The position numbers and the translations under genes are program-made. 64,000 nucleotides of DNA from CATOSP01 sp965205385 (GTDB taxonomy: Bacteria > Chloroflexota > Dehalococcoidia > Lucifugimonadales > UBA3495): assembly GCA_965205385.1 (NCBI GenBank), contig CBDBGS010000008.1, positions 1,302,001 to 1,366,000 on the forward strand, in the 5' to 3' direction. The notes under the pieces are model-generated. The model did not search any database. It was not told where the DNA came from and saw only the letters and a program-made list of their open reading frames with translations. How positions within the stretch are numbered: position 1 is the first letter of the stretch; each line of letters starts with the position of its first letter. This document shows, one piece after another, positions 16,480-25,519 of this stretch.

Positions 16480-17121
16480 GTGATTCACGAGAAATTGACT
16501 CACTGGAGAACTTTGGTATTCCTGGGGGCGGCCTTTGGACTGGTTGCAGTCGGGGTAGTCGCGTTTGTACTACGTAGTAACGCGACTGCCGCTAGTACGA
16601 CTGATTGGCCACCACTGACCATGACATACCAGACCGATTATGTGGTAAACGGGTCGACCTACAACGAGACTCGGATGCTGACGTATAACTCCCGGAACTC
16701 TTGGGTGGAAAAAGTGATAGCCGCCGACTCATTTACGGTGAGACAAGGCGTTTTCAGTCCTGTCGGTAGTTATCAGAAACTTGAAAACGACCAGTACACT
16801 ACCTACGGTGCCGCTTCTGGGTCAACAGATGTAGAGGAATTTGAAGATGGTTCGCTAACGATCCCACGCGACTGGCTGTTTGCCAATCCAATCGATGGCC
16901 AAGAGGACTTTCTCGGTCACGAGCTTACCCCGGTGACGACAAGGACCAGGGTCTGCTTTGAAAATGTCTGTACAGACAATGCCCCGGGATGGGAGTTCCG
17001 ATATAAGGATGTAGTAGTTGTGTACGCGGACGATGCCCGAGGGATTCCCGTGAACGTAGGCGACGGCTTCTTAGAGGTAACAGAGGTGAGGATGCAGGGC
17101 GAAAGGAAATTCGTGCGGTAG
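16480..17121 (+). CDS. Hypothetical membrane-anchored extracytoplasmic protein
   Basis: A 213-residue protein not assigned to a family. One N-terminal hydrophobic segment (about residues 12-30, LVFLGAAFGLVAVGVVAFVL) is followed by a beta-rich outer domain with many Thr/Tyr/Asn. Two Cys (CFENVC, about 159-164) could form a disulfide. A GTG start at 16480 follows GAGAGAGG, with a tight spacing; a TTG a few codons on (LTHWRT) is an alternative. It may be a lipoprotein-like or signal-anchored protein. A terminator follows, so it ends its unit. The region reads less GC-rich than its surroundings by eye. Confidence 0.65.
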   Translation: MIHEKLTHWRTLVFLGAAFGLVAVGVVAFVLRSNATAASTTDWPPLTMTYQTDYVVNGSTYNETRMLTYNSRNSWVEKVIAADSFTVRQGVFSPVGSYQKLENDQYTTYGAASGSTDVEEFEDGSLTIPRDWLFANPIDGQEDFLGHELTPVTTRTRVCFENVCTDNAPGWEFRYKDVVVVYADDARGIPVNVGDGFLEVTEVRMQGERKFVR

Positions 17122-17158
17122 GATCTCTGGAAGGGTTACGACCTAAACCGCATAGTGA

Positions 17159-17190
17159 GCCGCTGTTCTTCGAAGCAGCGGCCCCTTTTA
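17159..17190 (+). terminator. Rho-independent terminator
   Basis: GCCGCTG (17159-17165) pairs with CAGCGGC (17176-17182) around a ten-base loop, followed by CCCTTTTA. It ends the unit of the anchored hypothetical protein. Confidence 0.7.
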
Positions 17191-17473
17191 TACGATTAAG
17201 ACTGAACAACCTATTTACGAAACCCGGACGCTTGTGTATCGTGTTTCGGCTACGGTCGCCATGCTCTCTCACAGAGTTAGAAGCCTTTTCCAGGTTGATC
17301 CGAGTGACTAACCACCGCCCCTGAGAAGGGGCATTCGCGTTATAAAGTTCCACGGCCCTGGCACTCCGCAAACGAGCCTGAATCTCCTTGACACCACCTA
17401 CGCTTCTGGATAGCATAGGTGCGTGGGAGAGTAGCTCTCCTAACTCTGTGTACTAGGCGGAAAAGGATAGGTG
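17191..17473. other. Spacer upstream of rny
   Basis: No gene is supported. A long minus-strand open frame over 16925-17416 has its C-terminal half antisense to the hypothetical gene and resembles no family. A perfect small hairpin GGAGAG-TAG-CTCTCC lies near 17428-17442, about 30 nt before the rny start. It may be part of the rny leader. Confidence 0.4.
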
Positions 17474-19006
17474 ATGAGTTTGTTACCTACAGTCATTATC
17501 CTAGCCGCCCTAGCGGCAGTAGGGTTCGGGATAGCCGGGTGGCTGTTCTACAGAAGCAAGGTTGATGGAAGAAGGGTAGGCAACGCTAGAGAGAGCGCCG
17601 AGTGCATCCGAGGTCAAGCAGAGGAGGAACACCGGAAACTTCTACTTTCGGCCCAGGAAGAAGTCCTCCAAATCCGTTCCGCCGGTGAATCCGAAATACA
17701 GCAGCGGCGGCAAGAGATCAATCGAATGGAGCACCGCTACGTCCAGCGGGAGGAACAACTGGAGCGAAAGACTGAAGCAGTTGAGCAGCAGCAGTTGCAG
17801 ATCAACACCCGCGAGACCGAGGTGCGGCACGCCCTCGAAGAAGCTGAAACGCTCAAGTCCAGGCAGTTAGAAGCCCTTGAAGAAATCGCAGGACTCAACG
17901 TAGCTGAAGCCCGCGATATCGTGGTCAGGAGGGGCGAAGATCAAGCCCGCCAGGACCTGTCGCGGCGCTATTACGAGCTAGAAAAGGAACACAAAGCGAG
18001 CGCGGATGAGAACGCGCGCCGGATTATTACCCTTGCCATTAACCGACTGGCCACGGACGTCGTGTCCGAGACCACAACATCTGTAGTATCCTTGCCCAAT
18101 GATGAGATGAAAGGCCGTCTCATCGGCCGTGAAGGGCGCAACATCAGGACCCTGGAATCCCTAACCGGAGTCGACGTAATCATCGACGACACTCCGGAAG
18201 TCGTGACCATTTCCTGCTTCGATCCCGTCAGGAGAGAGGTCGCGAGGCTGGCCTTGGAAAAGCTTATTTCCGATGGCCGCATCCAGCCCGCACGCATCGA
18301 AGATGTGGTGCAGCGGTCCCAAAAGGACATTGAAGAGACCATCCGTAAGGCGGGAGAGCAAGCCACGTTTGACGTTGGAGTGAGTGGACTTGATCCCGAG
18401 GTAGTCAGGCTGCTCGGGCAGCTCAAATACCGGTACAGTTACGGAGAAAACGTGCTAAAGCACTCGGTGGAAGTTGGCCTCCTGGCTGGGATGCTCGCCG
18501 CAGAGGTGGGGGCAAACGAGCAGGTGGCCAAGGTCGGGGGCTTGCTCCATGACATCGGCAAAGCCTTGACCCACGAGGTGCCCGGGCCCCACGCCGAGAT
18601 TGGCGCGGAGATCGCCCAAAAGCACGGGGTCAACTATAGCTCCTACCGGGGTATCCTGGAGCACCATAGCGACGAGCATGAGACCATTGAGTCTTTCTTG
18701 GTCGCCACAGCCGACGCCATAAGCGCGTCCCGTCCGGGAGCGCGCAAAGAGTCCCTGGAACTCTACGTTAAGCGGCTCCGTGATCTGGAAGAGGCGGCAA
18801 CCGTGTTCGAAGGCGTGGAAAGGGCCTTCGCGATTCAGGCGGGCCGCGAGGTCCGGGTGATGGTCAAACCCGACGACATGGATGATGTCAAGGCCGCGGA
18901 ACTGGCTAGAGACATCGCAAGAAAGGTCGAGGAGGACTTGGTCTTCCCCGGTCAGATCAAGGTCACCGTAATTCGAGAAACCCGGAGCGTGGAATACGCC
19001 AGATAG
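17474..19006 (+). CDS. rny: Ribonuclease Y
   Basis: A 510-residue membrane-anchored endoribonuclease that starts mRNA decay. It has an N-terminal transmembrane helix (about 3-24). A long charged coiled coil (about 35-190) is followed by a KH RNA-binding domain with the GRLIGREGRNIRTLES motif near residue 215. The HD domain has HSVEVGLLAGML and LLHDIGKALTHE, which hold the metal ligands. Length matches the Bacillus enzyme (about 520). ATG at 17474 has AAAGGA upstream; the overlapping GTG at 17471 is possible. It is followed by ymdB, the same pairing as in Bacillus. Confidence 0.96.
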   Translation: MSLLPTVIILAALAAVGFGIAGWLFYRSKVDGRRVGNARESAECIRGQAEEEHRKLLLSAQEEVLQIRSAGESEIQQRRQEINRMEHRYVQREEQLERKTEAVEQQQLQINTRETEVRHALEEAETLKSRQLEALEEIAGLNVAEARDIVVRRGEDQARQDLSRRYYELEKEHKASADENARRIITLAINRLATDVVSETTTSVVSLPNDEMKGRLIGREGRNIRTLESLTGVDVIIDDTPEVVTISCFDPVRREVARLALEKLISDGRIQPARIEDVVQRSQKDIEETIRKAGEQATFDVGVSGLDPEVVRLLGQLKYRYSYGENVLKHSVEVGLLAGMLAAEVGANEQVAKVGGLLHDIGKALTHEVPGPHAEIGAEIAQKHGVNYSSYRGILEHHSDEHETIESFLVATADAISASRPGARKESLELYVKRLRDLEEAATVFEGVERAFAIQAGREVRVMVKPDDMDDVKAAELARDIARKVEEDLVFPGQIKVTVIRETRSVEYAR

Positions 19007-19108
19007 ATTCAAGGGCGCCGGGCCCTCCGCCGGCCTGGTTCCCGGGTCTGCCTGAGGTCTGGATTACTGGGGCTGGAAGTCCTTGCAGTCGACCTCAAAT
19101 GGAACGTG

Positions 19109-19150
19109 AAAAGGGGGCTCGGGGCTAATCCCCGGCCCCCTTTGGCTTTG
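19109..19150 (+). terminator. Strong hairpin terminator after rny
   Basis: AAAGGGGGC-TCGGGG pairs with CCCCGG-CCCCCTTT around a short CTAAT loop, with a TTTGGCTTTG tail. It sits between rny and ymdB, so the two may be only partly co-transcribed. Confidence 0.75.
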
Positions 19151-19181
19151 TAAGGGGAATCACCCGAGAGAGAGTACTCCA

Positions 19182-19952
19182 TTGCGTATACTTATGATTG
19201 GCGACATCATTGGACGTCCGGGGAGGCGCGCCATCCGCCGTTTGGTGCCCGAAGCGCGCGAGGAGCTCGGCATCGACATGGTGATAGCGAACGCCGAAAA
19301 CACGGCGGGAGGCTTCGGCCTCACCCTGGAGACGGCTTACGAATTACTGGAAAGCGGTGTGGACGTCCTCACTTCCGGCAACCACGTGTGGGACCAGAAA
19401 GAGATCGTCCCGCACATGGACGAAGGGCTGCCGCTGGTGCGGCCCGCGAACTACCCCGATGCTCCAGGCCGGGGCTACATGATCCACGACGGCGTCATGG
19501 TGCTGAATCTGATGGGCCGGGTATTCATGCCCCCGTTGGACTGCCCGTTCCGTACCGCCACGGGTATCCTCAACGAAGTAGTGGACGACGACGGGCCGAA
19601 AGTGATCCTGGTGGACTTCCACGCTGAGGCGACTTCGGAAAAACAGGCGATGGGTTGGTACCTGGATGGCCGTGTAAGCGCCGTGGTGGGTACTCACACC
19701 CACGTTGGAACCGTGGATACCCGGGTTCTTCCCATGGGAACGGCCTACGTGAGCGACGTGGGAATGACCGGTCCGGTGGACTCGGTGATCGGCAGCGAGG
19801 CAGATGCGGTATTGGACCGCTTCCTGACTGGCCTACCACACCGGCTGACTGTAGCGGGTGGGCCGGTGATGATGAATTCAGTGGTGATCGAAGTCGATGC
19901 CGAGACGGGGAAGGCCTCATCGATCAAGCGTTTGGACAGGACGGTGAAATAG
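19182..19952 (+). CDS. ymdB: YmdB-family metallophosphoesterase
   Basis: A 256-residue calcineurin-like phosphoesterase (TIGR00282 type), with 2',3'- or 3',5'-cyclic nucleotide phosphodiesterase activity in characterised members. Ligands visible: Asp8 in MIGDIIGRPGR, Asn40 in ANAENTAGGFG, Asn67-His68 in SGNHVWDQ, DFHAEATSEKQAMGW, and VVGTHTHVGTVD near the C terminus. Start is TTG at 19182, immediately before the first conserved strand, with a GAGAGAGAG run upstream. It follows rny, as in Firmicutes, and is followed after 1 nt by the PHP gene. Confidence 0.94.
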   Translation: MRILMIGDIIGRPGRRAIRRLVPEAREELGIDMVIANAENTAGGFGLTLETAYELLESGVDVLTSGNHVWDQKEIVPHMDEGLPLVRPANYPDAPGRGYMIHDGVMVLNLMGRVFMPPLDCPFRTATGILNEVVDDDGPKVILVDFHAEATSEKQAMGWYLDGRVSAVVGTHTHVGTVDTRVLPMGTAYVSDVGMTGPVDSVIGSEADAVLDRFLTGLPHRLTVAGGPVMMNSVVIEVDAETGKASSIKRLDRTVK

Positions 19953-19953
19953 C

Positions 19954-20790
19954 ATGAGTGCATTGGTGGACCTCCACCTGCATACTACGGCGTCGGATGG
20001 CAGGCTTTCACCCACCGAGCTGGTGAAGTTGGTTGCCAGTCAAGGCCTCAAGCAAGTTGCGATTTCAGACCATGACACGACTGAGGGTCTGGCAGAGGCG
20101 TTCGAGGCGGCCGGTGAGTTTTCCGATCTGAGAATCATTCCAGCCATCGAGATCAGCACGGATATCCCGGGCGACGAAGTCCACATGCTGGGATACTTCC
20201 TTAATCACCAAGACCCGGACTTGCAAGCCCTTTTGGGCCGATTCCGGGATGGACGCCTGGAGCGCGGGGAAGCAATGGTGGACAAGCTGGCCACTCTGGG
20301 CATTCACATAGACTGGGAGCGGGTGAAGGAGATTGCGGGCGACGGCGCGGTGGGCCGGCCCCATATCGCGCTCGCCATGGTGGAGAAGGGTTACTGCAAA
20401 GAGCCCAAGGACGCCTTCCCGGAATACCTGGGCCGCAACGGCTTGGCCTACGTGGAACGCTCAAAGATGTCGCCGGACCAGGCGGTAGCCCTATTGAAGC
20501 GGTTTGGAGCGGTCCCGGTGTTGGCGCATCCCGCCTATTTAGTGGACATGGAGCCGGCCATAGCTCTCTTGAAGGACGCCGGGTTGATGGGCATGGAAGT
20601 CCACTACGCCCAGTATGATGCCGGAACGGTGGGCCACCTGGCCGACCTGGCCAAAGAATACGACCTTATCCCATGCGGTGGCAGCGACTACCACGGGCTG
20701 GGAAATACCGGCGAGCTTCTGCCCGGCACCCTGGGCCCGCCTCTAGAGACGGTGGAGCGATTGGAGGAGGCGGCCCGGAATCTGCGTTAG
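19954..20790 (+). CDS. PHP-domain phosphoesterase (TrpH/RnaseAM-like)
   Basis: A 278-residue PHP-family metal-dependent phosphoesterase. Metal ligands appear as DLHLHTTASDG (His8, His10, Asp15), ISDHDTTEGL (Asp39, His40, Asp41), the Glu in PAIEISTD, VLAHPAYL, and GGSDYHGLGN at the C terminus. Family members include 3',5'-nucleotide bisphosphate phosphatase and the 5'-3' exonuclease of 5S/23S rRNA maturation. It starts 1 nt after ymdB, consistent with an RNA/nucleotide turnover operon together with rny. Confidence 0.9.
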   Translation: MSALVDLHLHTTASDGRLSPTELVKLVASQGLKQVAISDHDTTEGLAEAFEAAGEFSDLRIIPAIEISTDIPGDEVHMLGYFLNHQDPDLQALLGRFRDGRLERGEAMVDKLATLGIHIDWERVKEIAGDGAVGRPHIALAMVEKGYCKEPKDAFPEYLGRNGLAYVERSKMSPDQAVALLKRFGAVPVLAHPAYLVDMEPAIALLKDAGLMGMEVHYAQYDAGTVGHLADLAKEYDLIPCGGSDYHGLGNTGELLPGTLGPPLETVERLEEAARNLR

Positions 20791-20811
20791 CCGTTCGCTC
20801 GTATCCCCATC

Positions 20812-21495
20812 GTGATAGCAGAGATCGCCGGGCTGTACATCGGTTCCTACCTGTTGGGTTCTATCCCCTCGGCTTACCTCGCCGCCCGATTTCTTAAGAA
20901 GATCGATATTCGGGAATATGGCAGCGGCAATGTTGGGGCCTCTAATGCCTACCGCCACCTGGGCAAGTTCTGGGTTGTCCCCTTGGGACTGTTCGATATC
21001 CTTGGGAAGGGTTCCGCGCCAGTGGTAGCCGGCTGGTATGTGTTGGGTCCAAGTCAAGCATCGTCGGTCCTGTTAATCGGCGCGCCGTTACTGGCGCTGG
21101 CGGGGCACAATTGGCCCGTATTTCTGCGATTCCAGGGAGGTCGGGGAATCGCGATAGCGCTAGGCAGCTTCTTGATTCTCTCCCCGCCGGTCCTGATCGC
21201 CTCTATGCTGGTGGTGGGTGCGGGTTGGGCGTTGACCCGGAGTTCGGGCGTCTGGGTACTCGTTGGATTGGCTTTGTGCCCGGTCTGGACGGTCATTGCA
21301 GGGGACCCCATTGTGGTAACCTGGTACTCTATTGGACTACTAACGCTGGTTGTGTTGAAACGGTTGTTGTCGAACTGGACGCCATTACATGAGGGATTCC
21401 CCCGGAGGAAAGTTTTATTCAATCGGCTATTCCTTGACCGTGACGTGGACGATAACGCAGAGTGGGTCCACCGGTCACCGCGGACTTCGGACTAG
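20812..21495 (+). CDS. plsY: Acyl-phosphate glycerol-3-phosphate acyltransferase PlsY
   Basis: A 227-residue multi-pass membrane enzyme of the PlsY family. It transfers an acyl group from acyl-phosphate to glycerol-3-phosphate, the first step of phospholipid synthesis. The motifs LLGSIPSAYL, EYGSGNVGASNAYR and AGHNWPVFLRFQGGRGIA are those of PlsY loops 1 and 2. Start is GTG at 20812. A C-terminal extension of about 20 residues (NAEWVHRSPRTSD) is unusual. A second PlsY-like protein with altered motifs is at 25516-26262. Confidence 0.93.
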   Translation: MIAEIAGLYIGSYLLGSIPSAYLAARFLKKIDIREYGSGNVGASNAYRHLGKFWVVPLGLFDILGKGSAPVVAGWYVLGPSQASSVLLIGAPLLALAGHNWPVFLRFQGGRGIAIALGSFLILSPPVLIASMLVVGAGWALTRSSGVWVLVGLALCPVWTVIAGDPIVVTWYSIGLLTLVVLKRLLSNWTPLHEGFPRRKVLFNRLFLDRDVDDNAEWVHRSPRTSD

Positions 21496-21513
21496 CCGCA
21501 CTCGGAGCGGTCT

Positions 21514-22056
21514 GTGAGCACGGAACATACACAGCAGATGGACCAAGAACCGGAGGCGGTCACATACTGCGAATGGCATCCGGGGGTCGAAACGCGGCTG
21601 TCCTGCGGCCATTGCGGTAGGTGTATTTGCACCCAGTGCATGGTGCAAGCGCCGGTGGGGATCCGCTGCCGGGAGTGTGGCCGGGCGGTCCGTATGCCAA
21701 CCTTCGAGGTCCAACGCACACATTATCTCCGGGGATTCGGCGTCGCCGGTATGGTCGGAATCGGGGGCGGATTCCTTTGGTGGTTCTACAATCTCTTTAT
21801 CATCCTGTTGTTTGAAGGGGGACTGCCGGTGATCCTGGCCTCGTTGCCTGCCGTGGCCATCGGATACGCTTCGGGAGAGCTGACCAGCCGGTCCGTCAAC
21901 AAAAAGCGAAGCCCCCTTTTATCTCTCGCCGCGGGCGTATCGGTGGTATTAGCCTACGTCGTTTCAGTGGCTCTCCCGAACGTCAACTTCTTCAGCCTCT
22001 ACACCTTGCTTTTCATCGCCGCGGGTGTCTACATCGCCATGCAGAAGCTCCGTTAG
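21514..22056 (+). CDS. B-box-type zinc-finger membrane protein
   Basis: A 180-residue protein. An N-terminal zinc-finger segment has the ligands CEWHPGVETRLSCGHCGRCIC, then CMVQAPVGIRCREC (about residues 19-67), resembling the B-box-like modules of bacterial membrane proteins and some rhomboid relatives. Three or four transmembrane segments follow (about 85-175). There is no protease motif. Start is GTG at 21514. Its 3' end overlaps the convergent recX by 93 nt. Function unknown. Confidence 0.8.
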   Translation: MSTEHTQQMDQEPEAVTYCEWHPGVETRLSCGHCGRCICTQCMVQAPVGIRCRECGRAVRMPTFEVQRTHYLRGFGVAGMVGIGGGFLWWFYNLFIILLFEGGLPVILASLPAVAIGYASGELTSRSVNKKRSPLLSLAAGVSVVLAYVVSVALPNVNFFSLYTLLFIAAGVYIAMQKLR

Positions 22057-22539
22057 CTCTCGCCACAGGTCCTGGACCACCTCGGAGATGACACCGGAAT
22101 GGAACCCTCTACGCTGAAGGTGTGCCCAGAGGCGCCGGCGGAATTCCGGAGAGTCGTCAGTTGGCAGCCGCCTCGCCAACTTTTGACCTGCCCGGTAGGC
22201 GTTGGAATAGGCGTCAAAATTCTGCAACGCGTCTAGTACAATATCCGAAGCAACGCCCAATCCCAACAACTCTCGGCGGATCAGGGCTTCTCCCCTGGGG
22301 CGAACGCGCTCCCTGCTCGCCCTCCAGTTTCTGGCGAAAGCGGCGTCGTCCAGGTACCCCCGGGCCTTGAGTGCGGCGACGGTGCGGCAGATGATTTCGG
22401 GGCTGAACCTGCCTGAGAGGCGCCGACTGACCTCGGACTCGCTACGGCCACGATGGGCAAGCAAGCGTAGGGCGGCGTCCCATGCTTTAGCCAGAGTGCC
22501 GTCACCGGCTTGCTTGACGCGTGCCCTCCTGGTGCGCAT
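21964..22539 (-). CDS. recX: Regulatory protein RecX
   Basis: A 191-residue RecX-family modulator of RecA. It consists of three-helix repeats: AWDAALRLLAHRGRSESEVSRRL, then LKARGYLDDAAFARNW with the family GYLDD motif, then RREL and LQRRGF blocks. It is 30 nt downstream of recA on the same strand, the standard recA-recX operon. The C-terminal tail (about 30 residues, acidic) lies antisense to the zinc-finger gene, so the stop could have drifted into a neighbour. Confidence 0.9.
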   Translation of the reverse strand: MRTRRARVKQAGDGTLAKAWDAALRLLAHRGRSESEVSRRLSGRFSPEIICRTVAALKARGYLDDAAFARNWRASRERVRPRGEALIRRELLGLGVASDIVLDALQNFDAYSNAYRAGQKLARRLPTDDSPEFRRRLWAHLQRRGFHSGVISEVVQDLWRELTELLHGDVDTRGDEKQGVEAEEVDVRESH

Positions 22540-22569
22540 TGTGTTGCTTCGCCGTCAGTGGCCTATTGA

Positions 22570-23658
22570 TTACTTGGAGTCATCCAATTCCGTGGGGGCG
22601 GGGAGCGTGTATTCCCCAGATGCTTCAGGCGTGGCCGAGGCAATTTCCGCTTCGGGTTCCTGGCCGGGCTCCTGGCCACGGATGCGGGCCTCCACTGACG
22701 CGGCTATTTCGGGGTGCTGGGCAAGGAATTCCTTGGAGTTCTCTCTCCCCTGGCCCAACCTTGTCTCTCCGTAGGAGTAGAAGGACCCTGATTTCTTGAT
22801 GATTCCCTGGTCTGCGCCTAGCTCGAGGAGGTCGCCCATCTTGCTTATGCCCTGATTGAACATAATGTCGAACTCGGCAACGCGGAAGGGGGCCGCGATC
22901 TTGTTCTTGACGACTCTTGCCCGCACTCGGTTTCCAATGATTTCCGAACCCTGTTTGATGGACTCGATGCGCCGCAGGTCAATGCGCACGGAGCTGTAGA
23001 ACTTAAGTGCCCTGCCGCCGGGAGTGACCTCCGGGTTGCCGTAGGAGATGCCGATTTTCTCCCTTAGCTGGTTTATGAATATCACGGCCGTGCGGGAGCG
23101 GTGTATCGTCGAGGTGAGCTTCCGCAAGGCTTGTGACATAAGCCTTGCCTGAAGGCCCACATGGGTGTCGCCCATATCGCCCTCTATCTCCGACTGTGGA
23201 ACAAGGGCGGCGACGCTGTCTATTACCACGGAGTCGATCGCCCCGCTGCGGACAAGCTGCTCCGTGATATCGAGGGCTTGTTCGGCGCTGTCTGGCTGGG
23301 CAATGAGCAGGTGGTCGAGGTCAAGGCCACAGTTGCCGGCGTAGTTGGGGTCCAGAGCGTGTTCGACATCAATGTAGGCGGCGATACCGCCCAACTGCTG
23401 GGTCTGAGCCATGATGTGGATTGCCAGCGTGGACTTTCCGGCTGACTCGGCCCCGAATATTTCGGTAACTCTCCCTTTGGGGATTCCACCCGCGCCCAGG
23501 GCGACGTCCAAGGCCAACGACCCGGTGGGGATCACCTCGGTAGCCAGTTGTTGGCTTATCTCCCCAAGGCGCATCACGGCGCCTTTACCGTGGTCCTTTT
23601 CAATGCGCCCCAAGGCGATCTCAAGTGCGGCCTCTTTGTCTTTATCCATCCCTGCCAT
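22570..23658 (-). CDS. recA: Recombinase RecA
   Basis: A 362-residue RecA that forms filaments on ssDNA for strand exchange and triggers LexA cleavage. Walker A is GAESAGKST (about 69-77). Walker B is in VVIDSVAALVP. The L2 loop region contains FINQLREKIGISYGNPEVTP, and the GGRALKFYSSVR strand follows. The C terminus is acidic (ELDDSK). AAAGGAG precedes the ATG at 23658 by 5 nt, favouring it over a GTG six bases upstream. No clear LexA box was recognised upstream. Confidence 0.98.
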   Translation of the reverse strand: MAGMDKDKEAALEIALGRIEKDHGKGAVMRLGEISQQLATEVIPTGSLALDVALGAGGIPKGRVTEIFGAESAGKSTLAIHIMAQTQQLGGIAAYIDVEHALDPNYAGNCGLDLDHLLIAQPDSAEQALDITEQLVRSGAIDSVVIDSVAALVPQSEIEGDMGDTHVGLQARLMSQALRKLTSTIHRSRTAVIFINQLREKIGISYGNPEVTPGGRALKFYSSVRIDLRRIESIKQGSEIIGNRVRARVVKNKIAAPFRVAEFDIMFNQGISKMGDLLELGADQGIIKKSGSFYSYGETRLGQGRENSKEFLAQHPEIAASVEARIRGQEPGQEPEAEIASATPEASGEYTLPAPTELDDSK

Positions 23659-23923
23659 CCTCACTCCTTTTCTATGACCGGTTACCCTGAGTCCCTGGCA
23701 TTCACGTGGTTGACGAGGGTTGCTGTTTGACGTGGTGAAGGCGTGTCATGCCGCCGGGTGGGTTGGGGTAGCCGCCTCGTGGGTCAAGGCGAATCCTAGC
23801 ATAGCGATTTTGGTCCCACAACCGGCAAGTGTCAGTAATGGTGTCTTCACGCCCACCGTGGTTGGGGATTAGGGAAGCTGAAGCTTCCGCAGGCTTCGGG
23901 CCAACTGGCCCGGGCTAGAAGTC
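23659..23923. other. Spacer between glutaredoxin-like gene and recA
   Basis: No gene recognised. It should hold the recA promoter (minus strand); no strong consensus was seen. Confidence 0.4.
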
Positions 23924-24154
23924 TCAATAGCCGCCCTTAAAGCCAATGGTGACCGTCCCTTCCTCGACGATAACCGGGGTGACTCGTTCTCCCTTGGAAT
24001 GCTCTAGGAGGTCCGCTATTTTGTCCGGCTCTTTTGAGATGTCGACTTCCAGGTACGCTACCTTGCGCCTGCGGTAATCCATCTTGGCTGCGGAGGAGTA
24101 GGCGCAGTCTGGGTGGGTAAATATGGTTATATTGGTGTCTGCTGCTTGGGTCAC
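23924..24154 (-). CDS. Glutaredoxin-like small redox protein (CxYS type)
   Basis: A 76-residue thioredoxin-fold protein. The active-site region is FTHPDCAYSSAAK, a single Cys followed by Ala-Tyr-Ser, so it is monothiol-like. The cis-Pro signal is RVTPVIVEEG, and FKGGY at the C terminus is close to the glutathione-site Gly-Gly of glutaredoxins. It resembles the (seleno)glutaredoxin UXX-star group, in which the active-site Cys may be Sec; here it is encoded by a Cys codon. GTG at 24154 has AGGGAG upstream, preferred over an ATG 22 codons earlier. Confidence 0.75.
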   Translation of the reverse strand: MTQAADTNITIFTHPDCAYSSAAKMDYRRRKVAYLEVDISKEPDKIADLLEHSKGERVTPVIVEEGTVTIGFKGGY

Positions 24155-24337
24155 GTTTGACTCCCTAGTTTGAAATGCTCGGTCAAGGTCCATTGTAAGG
24201 GGGAACAGGACATGGTTCAACGAGAAGATGCGGCCCGGAAAATCCGTGATATGCTATCCTTGTCAGGCGGTTTCGTGAACAATACCGGAACTTCTTCACC
24301 CGAATTAGATTAACCTGCATCAGGACGGTCCCCAACT

Positions 24338-25519
24338 TTGACCCAGCCAAACAACCCATTTCTCACCAGACTTGCCGAGTTATTGGAAGAATACTCCGTT
24401 GGGGTAAGGCGGATAACCCCTCGGCCGCGAGGCGGGAGACTCACCGGGGAGCGACGGCGGGAAGTGGAGGAAGCGTTGGACCAAATCGCCGGGTCTTCCC
24501 CACAGCCGGAAGGTCTGCTGTATGGAAATGGCTGCTTTGCGGTGGGACGTTACGCCGAAGCCTCGGAGGCGTTCCAAAAGGCGCTTTTCACCGAACCAGA
24601 CGATCCGGACGCCAGGTTCAACCTCGGGCTGAGTTACCTCAGGTTGGGCCGGCCCCAGGAAGCCGTGAGCGAGCTGAACGCGGTCCTGGAGCGGGAACCC
24701 CTGCTGGCCGAGGCTTATTACCAGCGCGGTAACGCCTACGATGACCTTCGGCAGCGGGACCAGGCCGTGTTGGACTACGCCCGCGCTCTCGAAATCAGGC
24801 CCGACTACCTGCAAGCCGTCTATAACTCCGGAGTTGTGTTGGCGAGATTGGCCCGCCATGAAGAGGCTGTAGAGGCATTTGACCGGGCCATAACGCTGCG
24901 TCCAGACCTATCCAACGCCTACCTCAACCGGGGAGCGTCTCTGGACGAGTTGGGGCGGCATCATGAGGCCATTGAAGACTACGGTACCGCGGTAGAACAC
25001 AACCCATCGAACGCCGACGCCTACTTCAACCGGGCCAGGACCCATTACTATCTGGAGCATATCGAGGCCGCGATCGCGGACTACTCCCGCGTGCTGGAGT
25101 TGGACCCGGAGGATGCCGAGGCGCTCAACAACAGGGGACTCGCCTACGACGCGGTGGGTGACTACGAACGCGCGGTAGAAGACTACGGGAACGCCGTTCG
25201 CCTCAGACCGGACTTTGCCGAGTCGTTAAGCAACCGAGGAGCGGCCTTTGAGGCCCTGGGAGATAGGGAGAAGGCTCTCGCCGAATATCTGGCCGCGCTT
25301 CAGGCGGCACCCGAATTCGCCGCCGCGCACTATAATGCGGCGCGGCTCTACGCGAGGACTGGGGACGTTGATCACTGTGTATCCCACCTGGAGCGTGCGA
25401 TGGCCCTGGTTCCCGATCTGAGGGCCGATGCGTCAGACGACGATGACCTGGGGTGGGTGCTGGAATTGAGGCGGCTCAAGCAGTCCCAGGAGCAGGACGG
25501 GCCAGGTCTACTGAGCTAG
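24338..25519 (+). CDS. Tetratricopeptide repeat protein
   Basis: A 393-residue protein made almost wholly of 34-residue TPR units from about residue 60 to 375, roughly nine repeats. Typical hits are YAEASEAFQKALFTEPDDPD, QEAVSELNAVLEREPLLAEA and HEEAVEAFDRAITLRPDL. No signal peptide or transmembrane segment is visible, so it is probably a cytoplasmic scaffold. Start is TTG at 24338, with no strong ribosome site. The stop overlaps the convergent second plsY by 4 nt. Confidence 0.85.
   Translation: MTQPNNPFLTRLAELLEEYSVGVRRITPRPRGGRLTGERRREVEEALDQIAGSSPQPEGLLYGNGCFAVGRYAEASEAFQKALFTEPDDPDARFNLGLSYLRLGRPQEAVSELNAVLEREPLLAEAYYQRGNAYDDLRQRDQAVLDYARALEIRPDYLQAVYNSGVVLARLARHEEAVEAFDRAITLRPDLSNAYLNRGASLDELGRHHEAIEDYGTAVEHNPSNADAYFNRARTHYYLEHIEAAIADYSRVLELDPEDAEALNNRGLAYDAVGDYERAVEDYGNAVRLRPDFAESLSNRGAAFEALGDREKALAEYLAALQAAPEFAAAHYNAARLYARTGDVDHCVSHLERAMALVPDLRADASDDDDLGWVLELRRLKQSQEQDGPGLLS

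Noticed and set aside
16925..17416. Minus-strand open frame of 163 codons near rny
   Set aside because: Half is antisense to the anchored hypothetical gene, no family similarity, weak start; kept only as a note.
23924..24154. TGA after the glutaredoxin-like gene read as Sec
   Set aside because: Only two codons follow before TAG; no redox motif, so it is a normal stop.
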